64,000 nt of DNA from Aotearoamyces nothofagi. Lineage: Eukaryota > Ascomycota > Leotiomycetes > Leotiales > Tympanidaceae. The notes beneath the pieces are model-generated. The model saw nothing but the letters and a program-made list of their open reading frames with translations. It searched no databases and was not told where the DNA came from. The DNA lies in the NCBI GenBank assembly GCA_015345905.1, contig JADDTR010000030.1:186001-250000 (forward strand), read 5' to 3'. Each line of letters opens with the position of its first letter. The stretch's first letter is position 1. Below, in pieces: positions 51,886 to 62,965 of the stretch. Both the position numbers and the translations under genes were made by a program.

Positions 51886-52551
51886 ATACCGGAGATGAGA
51901 AAATAAACGGAATTGCAGCAGAGTTGAAAGTCTAGCTTCGTGGATGAAGCTCTCATCAGTTGTTTGCAGAAATGTGTGTTGCATTGAGCCTTGAGCAGCC
52001 CGACGTGCCAATCCTTGAGAGTAGCCCCATTAGATCTTAATAGCAGCGCCCTAAGTAGTCCGGAGCCTCCGTACGTAACTTGACTAAGCTTTCACCGCCG
52101 CATCATTATGGCCACATTCAGCCAAAAAGTTGCTGACGGAGAGAGTCGTCACTGTTTTTGGCCCACTTCAATTGAAAATGCCTCGGATGCCGAGGTTCGC
52201 AATTCACAGCCTCGTATCGGAAAACTCAGCCTTGCCAGGAGAATCTCATCGCATCGAGTCTTCAACGGCACTTTCTTTACGGATGAGCGAATTATATCCA
52301 ATAACTGCAAAGATAGGGCAGAATTGGAGCATCGGGGCTTTGTTGGCCAAAATTAAATGCCGCAGTGACTGGATATGCCGATGTAATATAGGTGCGTTGG
52401 CTGTGGGTCAGCCGAGGTTCAATTCTTGAAACACCGGCATTAATCTATGAATATGTTGTATATCTTACAAATATGCCAATCCAATCTCTTTTCTGTTTTT
52501 TTTGTATAAAGTGATAGCCTGTTACGTTGTGTACATAGAGCAGACATCACC
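51886..52551. other. Intergenic, no gene seen
   Basis: 666 bp between the orphan and the hydrolase. Open frames at 52108-52430 have no motif. A short inverted TGCCG/CGGCA pair near 52,375-52,440 resembles a tRNA end but lacks the rest of a tRNA. Confidence 0.4.
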
Positions 52552-53553
52552 ATGGCTTCTATCAAACTCACTCCAACGGATACCCGTGTCGAGCACAAGT
52601 TTGCAACGCTCAACGGCCAAAAGTACCACTACCTCCTCGCCAATCCCAATGGCATCCCTCGCGCAACCATCTTCCTGGTTCACGGCTGGCCGGATTTTTC
52701 TTTTGGATGGCGCAATCAGATCCCCTATCTTGTGTCCCTCGGTCTGCGTGTCGTAGCCCCAGACATGATGGGTTACGCGCAGTCTTCGGCGCCCGAAGGT
52801 ATAGAATTCTACACCTACAAGCGCGCGGCAGACGACATTGCCGCACTCGCAAAGGAGCTTGGCGCCCCGAAGATCATTCTTGGAGGCCACGATTGGGGAG
52901 GAGCTATTGTGTACCGTGTCGCGCTGTGGCATCCGGAGCTGATTTCCGGGATTCTCTCCGTTTGTACGCCATATCTCAAGCCGGCCGATACATTTTACAC
53001 CGCTGAGCAATTGGTCAATTCTGTGCTTCCCAGCTTCAGGTATCAGATTCAGCTTGCTAGTGGAGAAGTGGAGCAAAAGATTCAAGGAAAGGAGAAGATC
53101 AAGCAATTCATCAATGCTCTCTATGGTGGCCAGACTCCTGAAGGCGAGGTGGGCTTCATTCCGGAAAAGGAAGGCACCGTGTATGAGAACCTCCCAAAGC
53201 TTCAGAAGACCTTACTTTTGAGTGAGGAGGAGCTGGAGTATTATGCTGACAGCTTCGCAATTCACGGGCTTGGACCCACGCTCAACTGGTATCGCACAAG
53301 GAAGGCCAACTTTGATGATGAGAGGGAGCTGGCGGCAATTCCTGACTTGAAGATCAAGGCGCCGACATTTTTTATTGCTGCTCTTAGGGATACGGCTATC
53401 CTACCTAGTCTATCTACGGGCATGGAGAAATACTTTGTCAGCCTAGAGAGAAGGGAGGTGGATGCTAGTCATTGGGCGCTCACACAAGTACCGACGGAGA
53501 TCAATGGATTTTTCAAGGAATTTTTGGATAGTCTGCTAGGAGAGGATAAGTAG
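52552..53553 (+). CDS. Alpha/beta hydrolase, epoxide-hydrolase type
   Basis: An intronless frame of 333 residues, the usual size for soluble epoxide hydrolase-like enzymes. FLVHGWPDFS (His44-Gly45-Trp46-Pro47) forms the oxyanion site. GGHDWGGAIVYR carries the nucleophile Asp114 in the H-D-W-G-G context shared by epoxide hydrolases and haloalkane dehalogenases. DASHWALTQVP near the C-terminus supplies the catalytic His. LNWYRTRKANF in the lid offers the Tyr that typically polarises the epoxide ring. No signal peptide, so cytosolic. Members open epoxides of fatty acids, aromatics or polyketides. Without a biosynthetic cluster next to it, the natural substrate is unknown. Fluoroacetate dehalogenase-like activity is a less likely alternative. 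Confidence 0.9.
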   Translation: MASIKLTPTDTRVEHKFATLNGQKYHYLLANPNGIPRATIFLVHGWPDFSFGWRNQIPYLVSLGLRVVAPDMMGYAQSSAPEGIEFYTYKRAADDIAALAKELGAPKIILGGHDWGGAIVYRVALWHPELISGILSVCTPYLKPADTFYTAEQLVNSVLPSFRYQIQLASGEVEQKIQGKEKIKQFINALYGGQTPEGEVGFIPEKEGTVYENLPKLQKTLLLSEEELEYYADSFAIHGLGPTLNWYRTRKANFDDERELAAIPDLKIKAPTFFIAALRDTAILPSLSTGMEKYFVSLERREVDASHWALTQVPTEINGFFKEFLDSLLGEDK

Positions 53554-54046
53554 ACAGGGCCAGGGAAGCTGTAATCTCAGTTTGACTGATATGCCATAGT
53601 GTGCATTGAGTGAAATCTTATCAATATTGCCCGACAGAAAGTTGCCGTTGCATTTCTCTATAAATTGGCATATAAAAGTGACAGTAGATCCATATGATGA
53701 TGTGAATCGATCTATTAAATATATACGTATATGCATGATAAGGTAGATACGGCAAAGACAGCTGATATTGCTATATATCACATATCTTGATTGACAGACC
53801 TGCTGTACTATAATATTACAGTTATTCCAGTTATATGGCCCCACCAAAAATAAGAACCGGTATCACAAAAAGTCATTTACATTCTCGCCCTTCTTCATAG
53901 TGATCCAAACTGGACGGTTCTGATCTCTCAGTTCCAGACCTCTCGGGTTCCTAAGTAGTCGATATCTTAGTTTACACTCAAAAGAAAAGTCAATGTGCTT
54001 CAAGGAGGTAAAGGGCTAAAGGTAAGTACATACTCTTCCTCGCAGT
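53554..54046. other. AT-leaning intergenic, no gene seen
   Basis: About 490 bp after the hydrolase stop. Nothing recognisable. Confidence 0.4.
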
Positions 54047-55433
54047 TCAGCCTTGCAGCGGCTTTCTCCCCACCCTCAAACAAGCTCTTTTCTTAAAGAA
54101 GCAATATACTCCATAAAACGTACCATTATCTCCTCCCATCTTGCTATGAGCATTCATGAACCGTCGATAGCTATTGCTATCAACGCCTCCAATGGCCTCC
54201 AAGAACGCCTTCTAGTTATATGGCTTGGGTTTGCCGGTTTTCAAAAACTGGCCAGCAACAGCATTGGAAGGGAGGTGGTTATATTTCCCAAGAAGATGCT
54301 CGATTTTGCCATGGATAGCCTGGCATGTGTCGAAAATGGGAATAGAATGCGTGTCCTCACCGTTAAGCTAAATGTCGAGAAAATAACGAGGGCTTTTCGG
54401 CGGAAACTGTGGTTGGATTTTGGCTAGCTACATTTGGTGAGAGAATTCCCAATGGTTACCTATCATGAGATTCCGAGGCGGGGTTAGGGGTTGGATAAGG
54501 CGTGCTCCTTCGGAACGCTTTGATGTCTAACATCACGGCGAGCCGCTTTGGACATTTTGTCGTTATGAACTTATGATAGTTGCGATAGTTATGATGCAGT
54601 AGTTATCTGAGAGAAGTCTTACATGCAAATTACAGGAGAAATTTGTTTCTAGTATCTTCTCCTTATCCTTACCTTTTCCATCGGTTTGGTTGACATTGGG
54701 GGACGCTGCAACGCGACTTTGTCAACAAATAGACGTCGTAAGGCGAGGATGAGGTCAATGCACTATCGAGCCCTACAGGAATAGAAATGAAGCAGGAAGC
54801 CACCTGCAGGATTCTATCATTGATAACTTACTGTAAGGAGAGTTCTATAGTTTCATTGAGAGGTTTCAATTGGGTCAAAAAGCTCCTACCGATAACTGTC
54901 AAGAATTTTCTATTCACGGCCACTGCCAGTTTGAACACGTGTCCTAATACTGTCATCTATTCTTCAAATATTAGCTACAATTGGAGGTGTAGATTTTGAG
55001 TTGATGGACTTTTTGCATATCTTCCGACCTCGTGCCTATGCTATTCACATAATGGCTTCTAAGCTAATCATTGCAATATCCCGAAGACTTTAAAAGCAAA
55101 GACTACGAAAGCTACAGTTGTAAATCATTGATTCTGTATCTCCGACTTCTAAGTTCATACTTTCTTCTACCTTTGCCTTTCATGCCTGCCCCAGACTTGC
55201 TGTAGAATTCATCCACAATTATTGGTTCATCTACATGCGCTTCGGCCGTGCTATTATGTCGATATAAGGACCTCGCAGGCTGGCAGACAGTTCGTTCGTC
55301 TCGGTGCTGCAACTTCTGTCGAAGATGCCACCTCATCCAGCCTTTCGGAGGCTCAGTCTTCAATATCGAGGCCTTTTTCATCGCTAATAAATGATGGCAG
55401 AGCAAAGGGGTCGGAGAAAGGTACTGTATCCAT
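54047..55433 (-). pseudogene. Decayed DUF7726-type fungal gene
   Basis: The minus strand from 54427 to the TGA at 54047-54049 reads like one domain: LAKIQPQFPPKSPRYFLDI, then GEDTHSIPIFDTCQAIHGKI, KAFLEAIGGVDSNSYRRFM and FYGVYCFFKKR. The sequence DTC..I..KI, the F..AIG..SNSY..FM turn and the FF.K end match the helix-turn-helix-like fungal domain DUF7726. Two in-frame TAG codons interrupt it, at 54368-54370 and 54212-54214; each is one CA-to-TA change from CAG. Further upstream, an ATG at 55433 opens 26 protein-like codons (MDTVPFSDPFALPSFISDE) before a TGA that could have been CGA. It may be the old N-terminus, with degraded sequence between (inference). The locus ends 66 bp from the Trs20 stop. 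An alternative is an unusual spliced gene, but no introns remove the stops cleanly. Confidence 0.5.
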
Positions 55434-55498
55434 CTACGCGGCCGTTGGACATTGCATCTGCCTTTTCATCTGCCTTTTTATCCGGATAGCGCTTCCAA

Positions 55499-56112
55499 TC
55501 ACAAGAACTTTTTGGCGGCCGTCACCACTCTTGCACGAAATATCGGGCTCTTAACTTCCATGTTGACTTGGTAGAACGGGTTCATGATTGTCTTTACCCA
55601 ATTCTCATAGACCTCCACAAAAAACTGTCGTATCGCCTCTTCGGTTTGTGGGGATGTAGGATTGGCAGCTATTGATGTTGAAGCTCGCGTCGAACTAGCA
55701 GTGGTAGTAGGTTGGGAAGGAGCATGGAGGAGGAGAAATTTTATGTCTAGATACAGCTGTCAGTCATGCTTGTTGACCAATGCATATCCCCTTCTATATG
55801 ATGGGTGGAACTCACTGCCCCCGGTCATAAAGCATGAGACGTAATTATTGTAAAACCGATCGATGCATTTGAGGTACCTAGGCAGACGATAAGTTGATGG
55901 ATTGCATTGTATAATGCAAATACTTACATCTGTCCGCTGCCCCACTGCACTTCTTCAACAATGTCCAAACTGCTGTGGACGATGAATTGGTTCATATGCC
56001 TTGCCTGCTCCGGAAAGCGCGCAACTCCATCACCGCCTTGTTTCGAGGACCCAAACTCATGCTCAAATAAGGGGTTATCCTGAGTGCCAATTATGGCAAA
56101 GTAGAAGGACAT
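55499..56112 (-). CDS. TRS20: TRAPP complex subunit Trs20 (sedlin, TRAPPC2)
   Basis: Three exons read on the minus strand, 56112-55928, 55877-55816 and 55746-55499, with introns of 50 and 69 nt, encode 164 residues. The N-terminus MSFYFAIIGTQDNPLFEHEF and the block FIVHSSLDIVEEVQW are near-invariant in sedlin. The second exon gives YLKCIDRFYNNYVSCFMTGG, and the third gives NIKFLLLH and ends EVKSPIFRARVVTAAKKFL. The fold is a longin domain. The protein is a core adaptor of the TRAPP tethering complexes, linking them to Rab activation (Ypt1, and Ypt31/32 in TRAPPII) in ER-Golgi and Golgi traffic. It is divergent from the mL60 gene, with 168 bp between the two start codons. A Ser/Thr-rich insert (SQPTTTASSTRASTSIAAN) in the third exon is common in fungal members. 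Confidence 0.95.
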
Positions 56113-56280
56113 TATCGCATATCCAATGTGTTTGTGGGTAATGTCCAGCTTTGGGCCATAAATTGACGTTGGAGAGGCGGAGTCGTCTGATTGGTCGCGC
56201 GTCTAAAAGCCTTGGCGAGAAGTATCCCGAAGATGCCCAGCGAAACTTAACGACTGAGAGCTACATTCAGCAACCGCACA
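56113..56280. promoter_or_regulatory. 168-bp divergent promoter, TRS20 and mL60
   Basis: Only 168 bp separate the two start codons, so both promoters overlap. No specific site is assigned. Confidence 0.6.
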
Positions 56281-56737
56281 ATGTTTGGAGCATTCCGTCC
56301 TACGAACTCCCTGTCGGGTGGTCTTTTATGGTTCGTGCTTGTCTGCGTTGTATACAAATCATACAAAATATGTTCTTCTAGCTGACAATTGAATAGGAAA
56401 ATCCCATGGCGGCTCTCGAAATTCCAGAAATCACGACAACGCAAGAGGCTACGGGCTGTTGATACCGTTGTGTCTATTGTTGATCAAGCATTGGCAAAGA
56501 AAGGAGTCACTACAAAGGCGGTAGAGAGGTGGAAGGATGAGATGCCGACTGAGCAGGAGATGTTGCCAAAAGACAAATACACGATATTCGACCGGAAAGA
56601 GAAGAAATATCGGAAGGGTATACATAGTAAGTGCATACAGTATAGCAACAATGTGTGTATTGGCTATACTAACCATAGCAACAGAGTTGCCAAAGTGGAC
56701 CAGGCTTTCCCAACGACTGAATCCTCCAGGATACTAG
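56281..56737 (+). CDS. MRPL31: Mitochondrial large ribosomal subunit protein mL60 (Mrpl31)
   Basis: Three exons, 56281-56330, 56397-56626 and 56685-56737, with introns of 66 and 58 nt (the second with a perfect TACTAAC branch), encode 110 residues. The first exon is tiny (MFGAFRPTNSLSGGLLW). The second starts KIPWRLSKFQKSRQRKRLR and holds WKDEMPTEQEMLPKDKYTIF. The third ends HKLPKWTRLSQRLNPPGY. This matches fungal mL60 from end to end. The protein is basic, works in the mitochondrial ribosome and is specific to fungi. Because of its small first exon it is easily missed by simple open-frame searches. Confidence 0.95.
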
Positions 56738-56956
56738 AGAAGCGGTGCAAGGGGAGTGGGACAATGTACTACTACTATATGCTGTATAGGATCACGCATT
56801 TGCGGCGTTATGGTGCGATTAGAGACCAACCAGGAGGTCAATAACATAAATTTTCCGTATGGCAAGGTCAAATGGATCATAGTTTTGGATGCTACCCTGA
56901 GCTTTTCCGAAGCGCCCCAAACGCCCCTCAATACCCAGATATCTTTCCGTGAATAC

Positions 56957-57632
56957 CTATCTTCCCTTTCCGTACTCCTCTTCTTCCTTCATGCGTTCAG
57001 CCTGGATAGCACGTCCAAGCCCACCACGTCCCTCGTCGTACTCTTCCCTGTACTCATCTCGCACTTGGCCGCCAGACTTTCCTCTACCATACTGTCTGCC
57101 CTCTTGAAATCCAGGATCTAGATCTGTCCGAATGATGCGCTCATCAAGCTTTGTGCCTCCAATGTACTTCATGCAATCTAATGCGTCCTGATGTGTATAG
57201 TATTCGACAAAGCAGAATCCGCAGGGGGTCTTGTTAAACCGGTCCAAGCCCATGACAAGTCGCTTGATTTCACCGCACTTCGCAAACAACTCGTGGATCT
57301 GTTCTTCCGTAGTGTAGAAAGACCTAAGGATTTTGAGCTTGAAAAGTTAGATCGACAGTGATGGCGCAAACGTACAAGTTGCCAACGTAAAGTGTTGTAG
57401 CATCTTTCAGCGGATCTTCAACCTCCTCCTCTGGATTCTTTTCTCTCTCTTCTCTGTCATCGCGGTCTTTGTCATACTTGCGCTTTTTGTTCTGAAAGTA
57501 GATTGGCATAATTAGCTACCTTAAAGCACGAGTAAACTTGGATTGGAATAACGGGTGAGCACTCACCCTGCCAGCATAGTAAGCACTGGGCTTGTCAAGC
57601 CTATCAACAGTGTTTCGTAGCACTGCCGGCAT
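56957..57632 (-). CDS. CBC2: Nuclear cap-binding complex small subunit Cbc2 (CBP20/NCBP2)
   Basis: Three exons read on the minus strand, 57632-57567, 57491-57376 and 57323-56957, with introns of 75 and 52 nt, encode 182 residues. The start is [20 protein letters not shown] charged linker ([17 protein letters not shown]) leads into one [19 protein letters not shown] is RNP2 and [15 protein letters not shown] contains RNP1. The conserved N-terminal Tyr pair (AYY) and [20 protein letters not shown], which clamp the m7G cap in the human protein, are both present. With Cbc1 it binds the 5' cap of nuclear RNAs and couples capping to splicing and export. It converges with mL60 (219 bp between stops) and diverges from NUP82. 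Confidence 0.97.
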
Positions 57633-57873
57633 GTTTGCGGCAAGCTTGTCTTGCTTTGTGAGTCTGAAAGGCTGCAGGTCAAGGTTCCTGCAGCTGGCGA
57701 GCAACGCGCTTAAGATAAATTCCACGGCGCTAGTCCGCGAGGTGACATTTCTAGTTGTCTTGTATACAAAACCAAGCTCCTAGCACATTGCTTCACAATT
57801 TTGAGATGAGGATAATGTTTGAATATAATCTACAAAGCTTCCCACCGGCCTGAGAAGCTCAATCCGCTCAAAA
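57633..57873. promoter_or_regulatory. 241-bp divergent promoter, CBC2 and NUP82
   Basis: The two start codons are 241 bp apart, on opposite strands, so a shared promoter region is expected. No specific site is assigned. Confidence 0.6.
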
Positions 57874-60620
57874 ATGCCGAAGATCACAAGCTACACACCT
57901 GGATGGCTCTCCGCCCCTTCTCCAGGACACGAAATATTTACGACTACCCTAGCAACAGGTTTAAATGGACAAGCTTCAACAAATTTATACATCGATGCTT
58001 CAAAACGCAATACAAAACCCGGGCCCAAGCGCACTATTGCGCATCGTGGAACGGAGGTCTTCGTAGCTGTTGGCAAAGAGATACGATGGGCGGATCTTGT
58101 TTACCTCAAGGAAACCTGGGAGGCCAAGCAAGAGCACCAGCGAGGAAATCGTACGGGAAAGCAGCGCGAGATCGAACCCAAAACAGACGATGATGAACGT
58201 GCCCAGAGTTACCGCGTAAGTAACTACCGAGGAGCTTTCCACTTGAGTTCATTTTACTAATGCCAATATAGACTATTAAGACAACTGTAGCAGATGAGAT
58301 TAGGCAGCTTGTCATCTCTCCCCATGGCGACTACCTCGCTATTCTCACAACGCATACCGTTCACATTGCACTTCTTCCAGATCGAGGCCATCTTGCAGTT
58401 GCGGATACAAGTCCATTAAGGCTCAAAACCTATACATTGGGTCCAATTACTCATGTTACAACACAATCTGCAGTCATATCAGCATTATGGCATCCTCTTG
58501 GAGTGAATGGAACATGCATAGTTACTGTTACAGAAGATGCTGTGGTCAGGGTATGGGAGCTCAATACGACAGATAGGTGGTCATTCGATCGGCCAACCCT
58601 AGCAATCGATCTGAAGAAGCTTGCGGATGGGACATCGCTAGATCAAGACTTTGGTGCTTCGGTCTCTGGAATCACCAAAGGCTTTTCTCCAGATTCTTTT
58701 GAGATGGAAGTTGCTTCCGCATGCTTCGGTGGCAGAGTCTCTGGTGGATGGTCTCCAATGACCCTATGGATCGCGATGAGAGAAGGGGATGTGTACGCGC
58801 TCTGTCCTCTTCTCCCCGAAAAATGGGCCCCTCCACCAACGCTTATACCTTCCCTTTCTATTTCTATTGTTGCAAAGGTCGCAAGTATTGAGGATGATAT
58901 TGAGGTCTCAACCCAGAGTAGGCTTTTGGGTCACCAGCAACTTGCCTGGATGTCGGATATTGACAATCAAGACCCGGTCATCTCCGAGACGCCGCATGGG
59001 GAACCCCCTGCAGAGATATATGCCCGTCCTCAGAAGCCAGGAAGGATTCCAAGACTTCAGGGACCTTTCGATTTTGAACTTGGCCCTGAAGAGTCAGATG
59101 ATGAACTTGATACAATGCTCACTGATATCTATGTCATTGGTGCGAAGATAGATGCTGAGGGATTAATGTCTGGAGAAGACGAAGATTTAGAGACGGACGA
59201 TCTAGACCAAGAAGGATTATCAGCTGGTGTCGTTTGTTTGCTTTCGGCCAGTGGACGTCTCACAGTTTGCTTAGACCTGGGCGGCGTCGAAGCTCAGTGG
59301 CTTCCAAGTACCAAATCTAAGCACCGAGCATTCTCAGACACATCTGATCAACCTTCGTTATTAACGTTCCAGATAATTGACACTTTACAGCCGAAAGAAG
59401 TCTATGAAAATGGTTGGCCGATGTTCAGCCCTGATGCCAACTCTCGATATTCGTTTTTTATTACGCATACCGCAAGTGTCACCTTTATATCACTGTCACC
59501 ATGGGTCTTCCGTCTAGAAGGAGAATTGCAAGGCAGTGCAGGACCTGGCGTTGATTTCCGCATGGATCTCATCGTCAAGAGTCAAAGCTCGATACGAGAA
59601 CGACTGTTCACTCAGGATCTTTCCAGCGAAGATACCCCCCCTAGTCTAGCAGCAAGCATCGTACTTCGCGATCCCGACCTTGGATATTTCCTTCTAACTA
59701 CCGACCCCTATGGCCCGATCGCCTTAACTTTCGAAACGCCAGAACTCGAGGTCGATATTCGGCGAGCTCGTTCTCGCTCACCAACATACGATTTAGAGCT
59801 TGAGCCACAACCATTAGTTCTAATCGAGCCCCGTCCTGTTTACCAGCCGCCACACGCTCTCTACTCCAAGACCTCTCTTCCATCACTACTCGAGACGCTT
59901 CATCACAGCAAATACAGACGAATTATCAACGAGCCAATTCGTCTCTCGCCTGCAACGCTGACCATACTCACTGATGCGCACAAAATCCTTAGCGAGGAGA
60001 CACATCGACTCGGTACCGCAGCTGCGGAGCTCTTCCGTCGTTGCGAGCGACTTCAGATAGAACTCCGCGACCAAATCGCACGCGCAAATGATGTTGCATG
60101 TCGTATAGAAAGTGTGACTGGGGATGATACGGGCGACTTTGATGATGAAGTGATGGTTAGTAACGAAAGGGTAGAGAAGCGTATAGAAGATGCTAGGGAA
60201 AGGCAAGAGGAGCTATCTGAGAGGCTAGAGAGAGTGCGGAGAAAGATTGGAAAAGGACGTGGCAAAGAACTTAGTGATAGGGAAAAGGTCTGGTTTGAAG
60301 AAGTCACGGCCCTCAGCAGCGGAATTCTGCCACAAGGTACCAGAATTGACAATGATGGCAATCGAGGAAGCGAGACGGCAGCGTCTAACTTGTGGAGAAG
60401 ATACGAAGAGGTCAGGAAACTGAAGAAGGATCTAGTTCCACAGGCAGAGGAGATCTCTTCCGTCGAGGAGAGTACTCCTGTCTCTGATATTCTGAACAGT
60501 GTCAGAGTGCCATCCGAAATAAGGAAGGGTAAGGTTGCCCACGTGATGAGTCTCCTAGAACGAGAATCGGCGTTGGTTGATGGGGCGAAGAGTCGTTTGG
60601 AGAGATTGAGCTTAGCATAA
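57874..60620 (+). CDS. NUP82: Nucleoporin Nup82
   Basis: Two exons, 57874-58215 and 58272-60620, with a 56-nt intron (GTAAGT..TATAG, branch CTAAT), encode 896 residues. The N-terminal region reads as a beta-propeller: RTIAHRGTEVFVAVGKEIRW, then VISALWHPLGVNGTCIVTV and EDAVVRVWELNTTDRWSFD, blocks that recur in filamentous fungal Nup82. A charged, low-complexity segment follows, and a long coiled coil starts at about residue 675 (AHKILSEETHRLGTAAAEL, then RERQEELSERLERVRRK). The yeast protein assembles with Nup159 and Nsp1 on the cytoplasmic face of the nuclear pore and supports mRNA export. It shares its promoter region with CBC2, another mRNA-export-linked gene; whether that is meaningful is inference. 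Confidence 0.93.
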
Positions 60621-60959
60621 TCATGTATAGTGATATGAGGCAAGAATGAAATTATGATATGTAGATGTACATCTGCATATTCCCTTCCATTGTACTGACG
60701 CTGGTATTGATTGACTTGTCGCGCTTGTGAAGAGCCTCACACGACCAACTCACAGCCGCTTACCGCCGCAAAACCTTAAATTCCTAGGATGTGGGGCAGA
60801 AACACGCACAAAGACCCCACCAATTCGTCACACAGAGGTAGCGGGCACGACAAGTGACGACCCTGTTGAACCATAGAAACCCAGCCAGTGTTTATAATTC
60901 ATGGCTATGCATAGAATTTACCAAGAGATATTTTAAGTCACATTATACTGCCTCCGAAC
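60621..60959 (+). promoter_or_regulatory. Intergenic, NUP82 3' flank and SRP72 promoter
   Basis: 339 bp between two plus-strand genes. No further gene is seen; the SRP72 leader lies in the right half. Confidence 0.45.
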
Positions 60960-62965
60960 ATGGCGTCAAATCCCACCGCCACGTTGAGCTCTCTTTTGGG
61001 GTCTACAACTATCGAAGATCACGAGCAAGTCCTCAAGGCTGTTAATGCTGTTCTGAAGACTTCCAAAGGCAATCAGGATGCGCAATATACTCGAGTCGTA
61101 GCTTTGCTTAAGCTCGATCGCTTCCAGGATGCGTTACGCGCTCTTGACGATGGTGGAGACAAGCTTACAGAGCGTTGCGCCCTTGAGAAGTCGTACGCAT
61201 TGTACAAGATCGGCCAGCTTGAAGAGGCACAACAGATTGTTCAAGGGGCTGGAGTAGGATCACGGGGTCTTAGACATGTCGCTGCGCAAGTCTCTTATCG
61301 CGCTGAGAAGTTTGAAGAAGCGGCAGAGATATATAAAGAGCTAAACGTCCAGGGCGCTACAATCGAAGGCGAAGAGAATGACTTGCGAATCAATAGCTCG
61401 GCAGTAGATGCGCAGCTAGAATGGCAGGGCAATGGACATAAAGTGGGAAAAGGCCGGAAGAAGCCTGGAAGGGAAGATCTAGAGGCATTCGAAACAGCTT
61501 ACAATGCTGCATGTGCCTATATCGCAAGAGGGGAGCTGGGCCCGGGTAGTGTATTATTAAAGAGAGCAAGGGACCTTTGTGAGGCTTTAGACGAGCTGAC
61601 CGATGAGGAGAAGAAAGCGGAAGTTCTGCCAATAATGGTTCAACAGGCTTACGTATTCACGAGGATGGGGAAACTCCAGGAAGCAGAGGCACTACAAAAA
61701 ATGATTAATGTTTCAGAGTAAGTCTTATTGCTACAGCTTTGAAGTTAGTAGCTAACCCATACAGCGTTCCTGAGCCTCCTACAAAAGTCGTCGCCCAGAA
61801 CAATGCTCTAGCCTCCCTAGAAAAACACGAGAATCCATACCTCACACAGCGATTATTCGAATCTGTGCCTACATTGTCAAAGACTGAGACGCTGTTTGAG
61901 TATCAGGCTAGCATTCTTCGTAAAAACCGATACACCTTTGGTTTACAGTCCCAGAAATATCCCGGAGTTGCACAGTCAACAGCAAAGATCTTGTCCCAGT
62001 ACACATCTCCTACAATCTCGTCCTTGGCCAATAGTATCTCGGTTCTCAATGCTGCTGCATATGCCCACTCTGACAGTACGAAAGCCGGACTCAAGCAGGT
62101 GTTACCTCTACTCGAGAAGCGACCAAATGATGTGGGTTTGATTTTGACTATCATCCAGCTATATGTCTTGGCCAACAATTCTGGTGCAGCCATTGCACTA
62201 CTGGAATCCTTTTTCAAACGACTCGAGTCATCTACAGCACCTTCAGATCAAGACGTTAGGTTTGCACCTGGTCTGGTGGCATTGGTCATCTCTTTGTATC
62301 GCCTTCAAGGCCGAAAGGCACCAATTAAAGCAGAATTGGGAAGAGCAGCGTCGTACTGGCGCCGAAAGTCGAAGCCGTCAGAAGATCTGTTCAAAGCTGC
62401 AGGCATATCACTTCTTGACTCCTCAAAGCCCGAAGATCTCGCTGCAGCGGGTGAGATATTCAATAGCCTTCGATTACAAGATCCCAATGATCGTCTCGCA
62501 ATTGCTGGGTTCGTTGCCTCTAACGCAACGACCAATTTTCCGGCTATTCAAGCCGACCTGGAGAAACTTACACCCATCGATCGTCTAATTGCTGGAGTTG
62601 ATGCGTCGGCGCTAGAAGATGGCGGTATTGCATCTCTACCGCTGATAATGTCTGAGACCAGCAAGAAGCGATCGGCACCTGTGGAGAAAGAGAAGCCGGC
62701 GAAGAAGCGGGTACGCAAGTCACAGCTACCAAAGGATTATGAAGAGGGCAAGAAAGTAGATCCAGAGAGGTGGCTACCGCTTAAGGATAGAAGTAGCTAC
62801 AGGCCTAAGGGCAAGAAGGGCAAGAAGAAGTTACTAGATGCAACTCAGGGCGGTGTTGTGAGGGAAGAAGAGAGCTTAGAGTTGGTCGGCGGAGCTGGTG
62901 CCGTGAAGGTAGAGAAGTCGGCAGCCGGAGGTGGGAAGTCAAAGAAGAAGAAGGGGAAGAAGTGA
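60960..62965 (+). CDS. SRP72: Signal recognition particle subunit Srp72
   Basis: Two exons, 60960-61717 and 61765-62965, with a 47-nt intron (GTAAGT..ACAG, branch CTAAC), encode 652 residues. The start MASNPTATLSSLLGS is followed by helical TPR-type repeats (RVVALLKLDRFQDALRALDD, then ALYKIGQLEEAQQIV and YRAEKFEEAAEIYKELN). Near residue 584 is the RNA-binding signature DPERWLPLKDRSSYR, and a lysine-rich tail (KGKKGKKK) ends the protein. Srp72 pairs with Srp68 on the 7S RNA and is needed for targeting nascent secretory proteins to the ER. Length and motif order agree with the family. Transcribed in the same direction as NUP82. Confidence 0.97.

Noticed and set aside
52370-52440. tRNA-like ends (TGCCG...CGGCA) with a GGTTCAATTC stretch
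   Set aside because: No A box, no pairing T stem and no anticodon arm; too short for a tRNA.
55222-55554. Plus-strand open frame opposite Trs20 exon 3 and the relic
   Set aside because: It overlaps the confirmed Trs20 exon in antisense and has no independent support.
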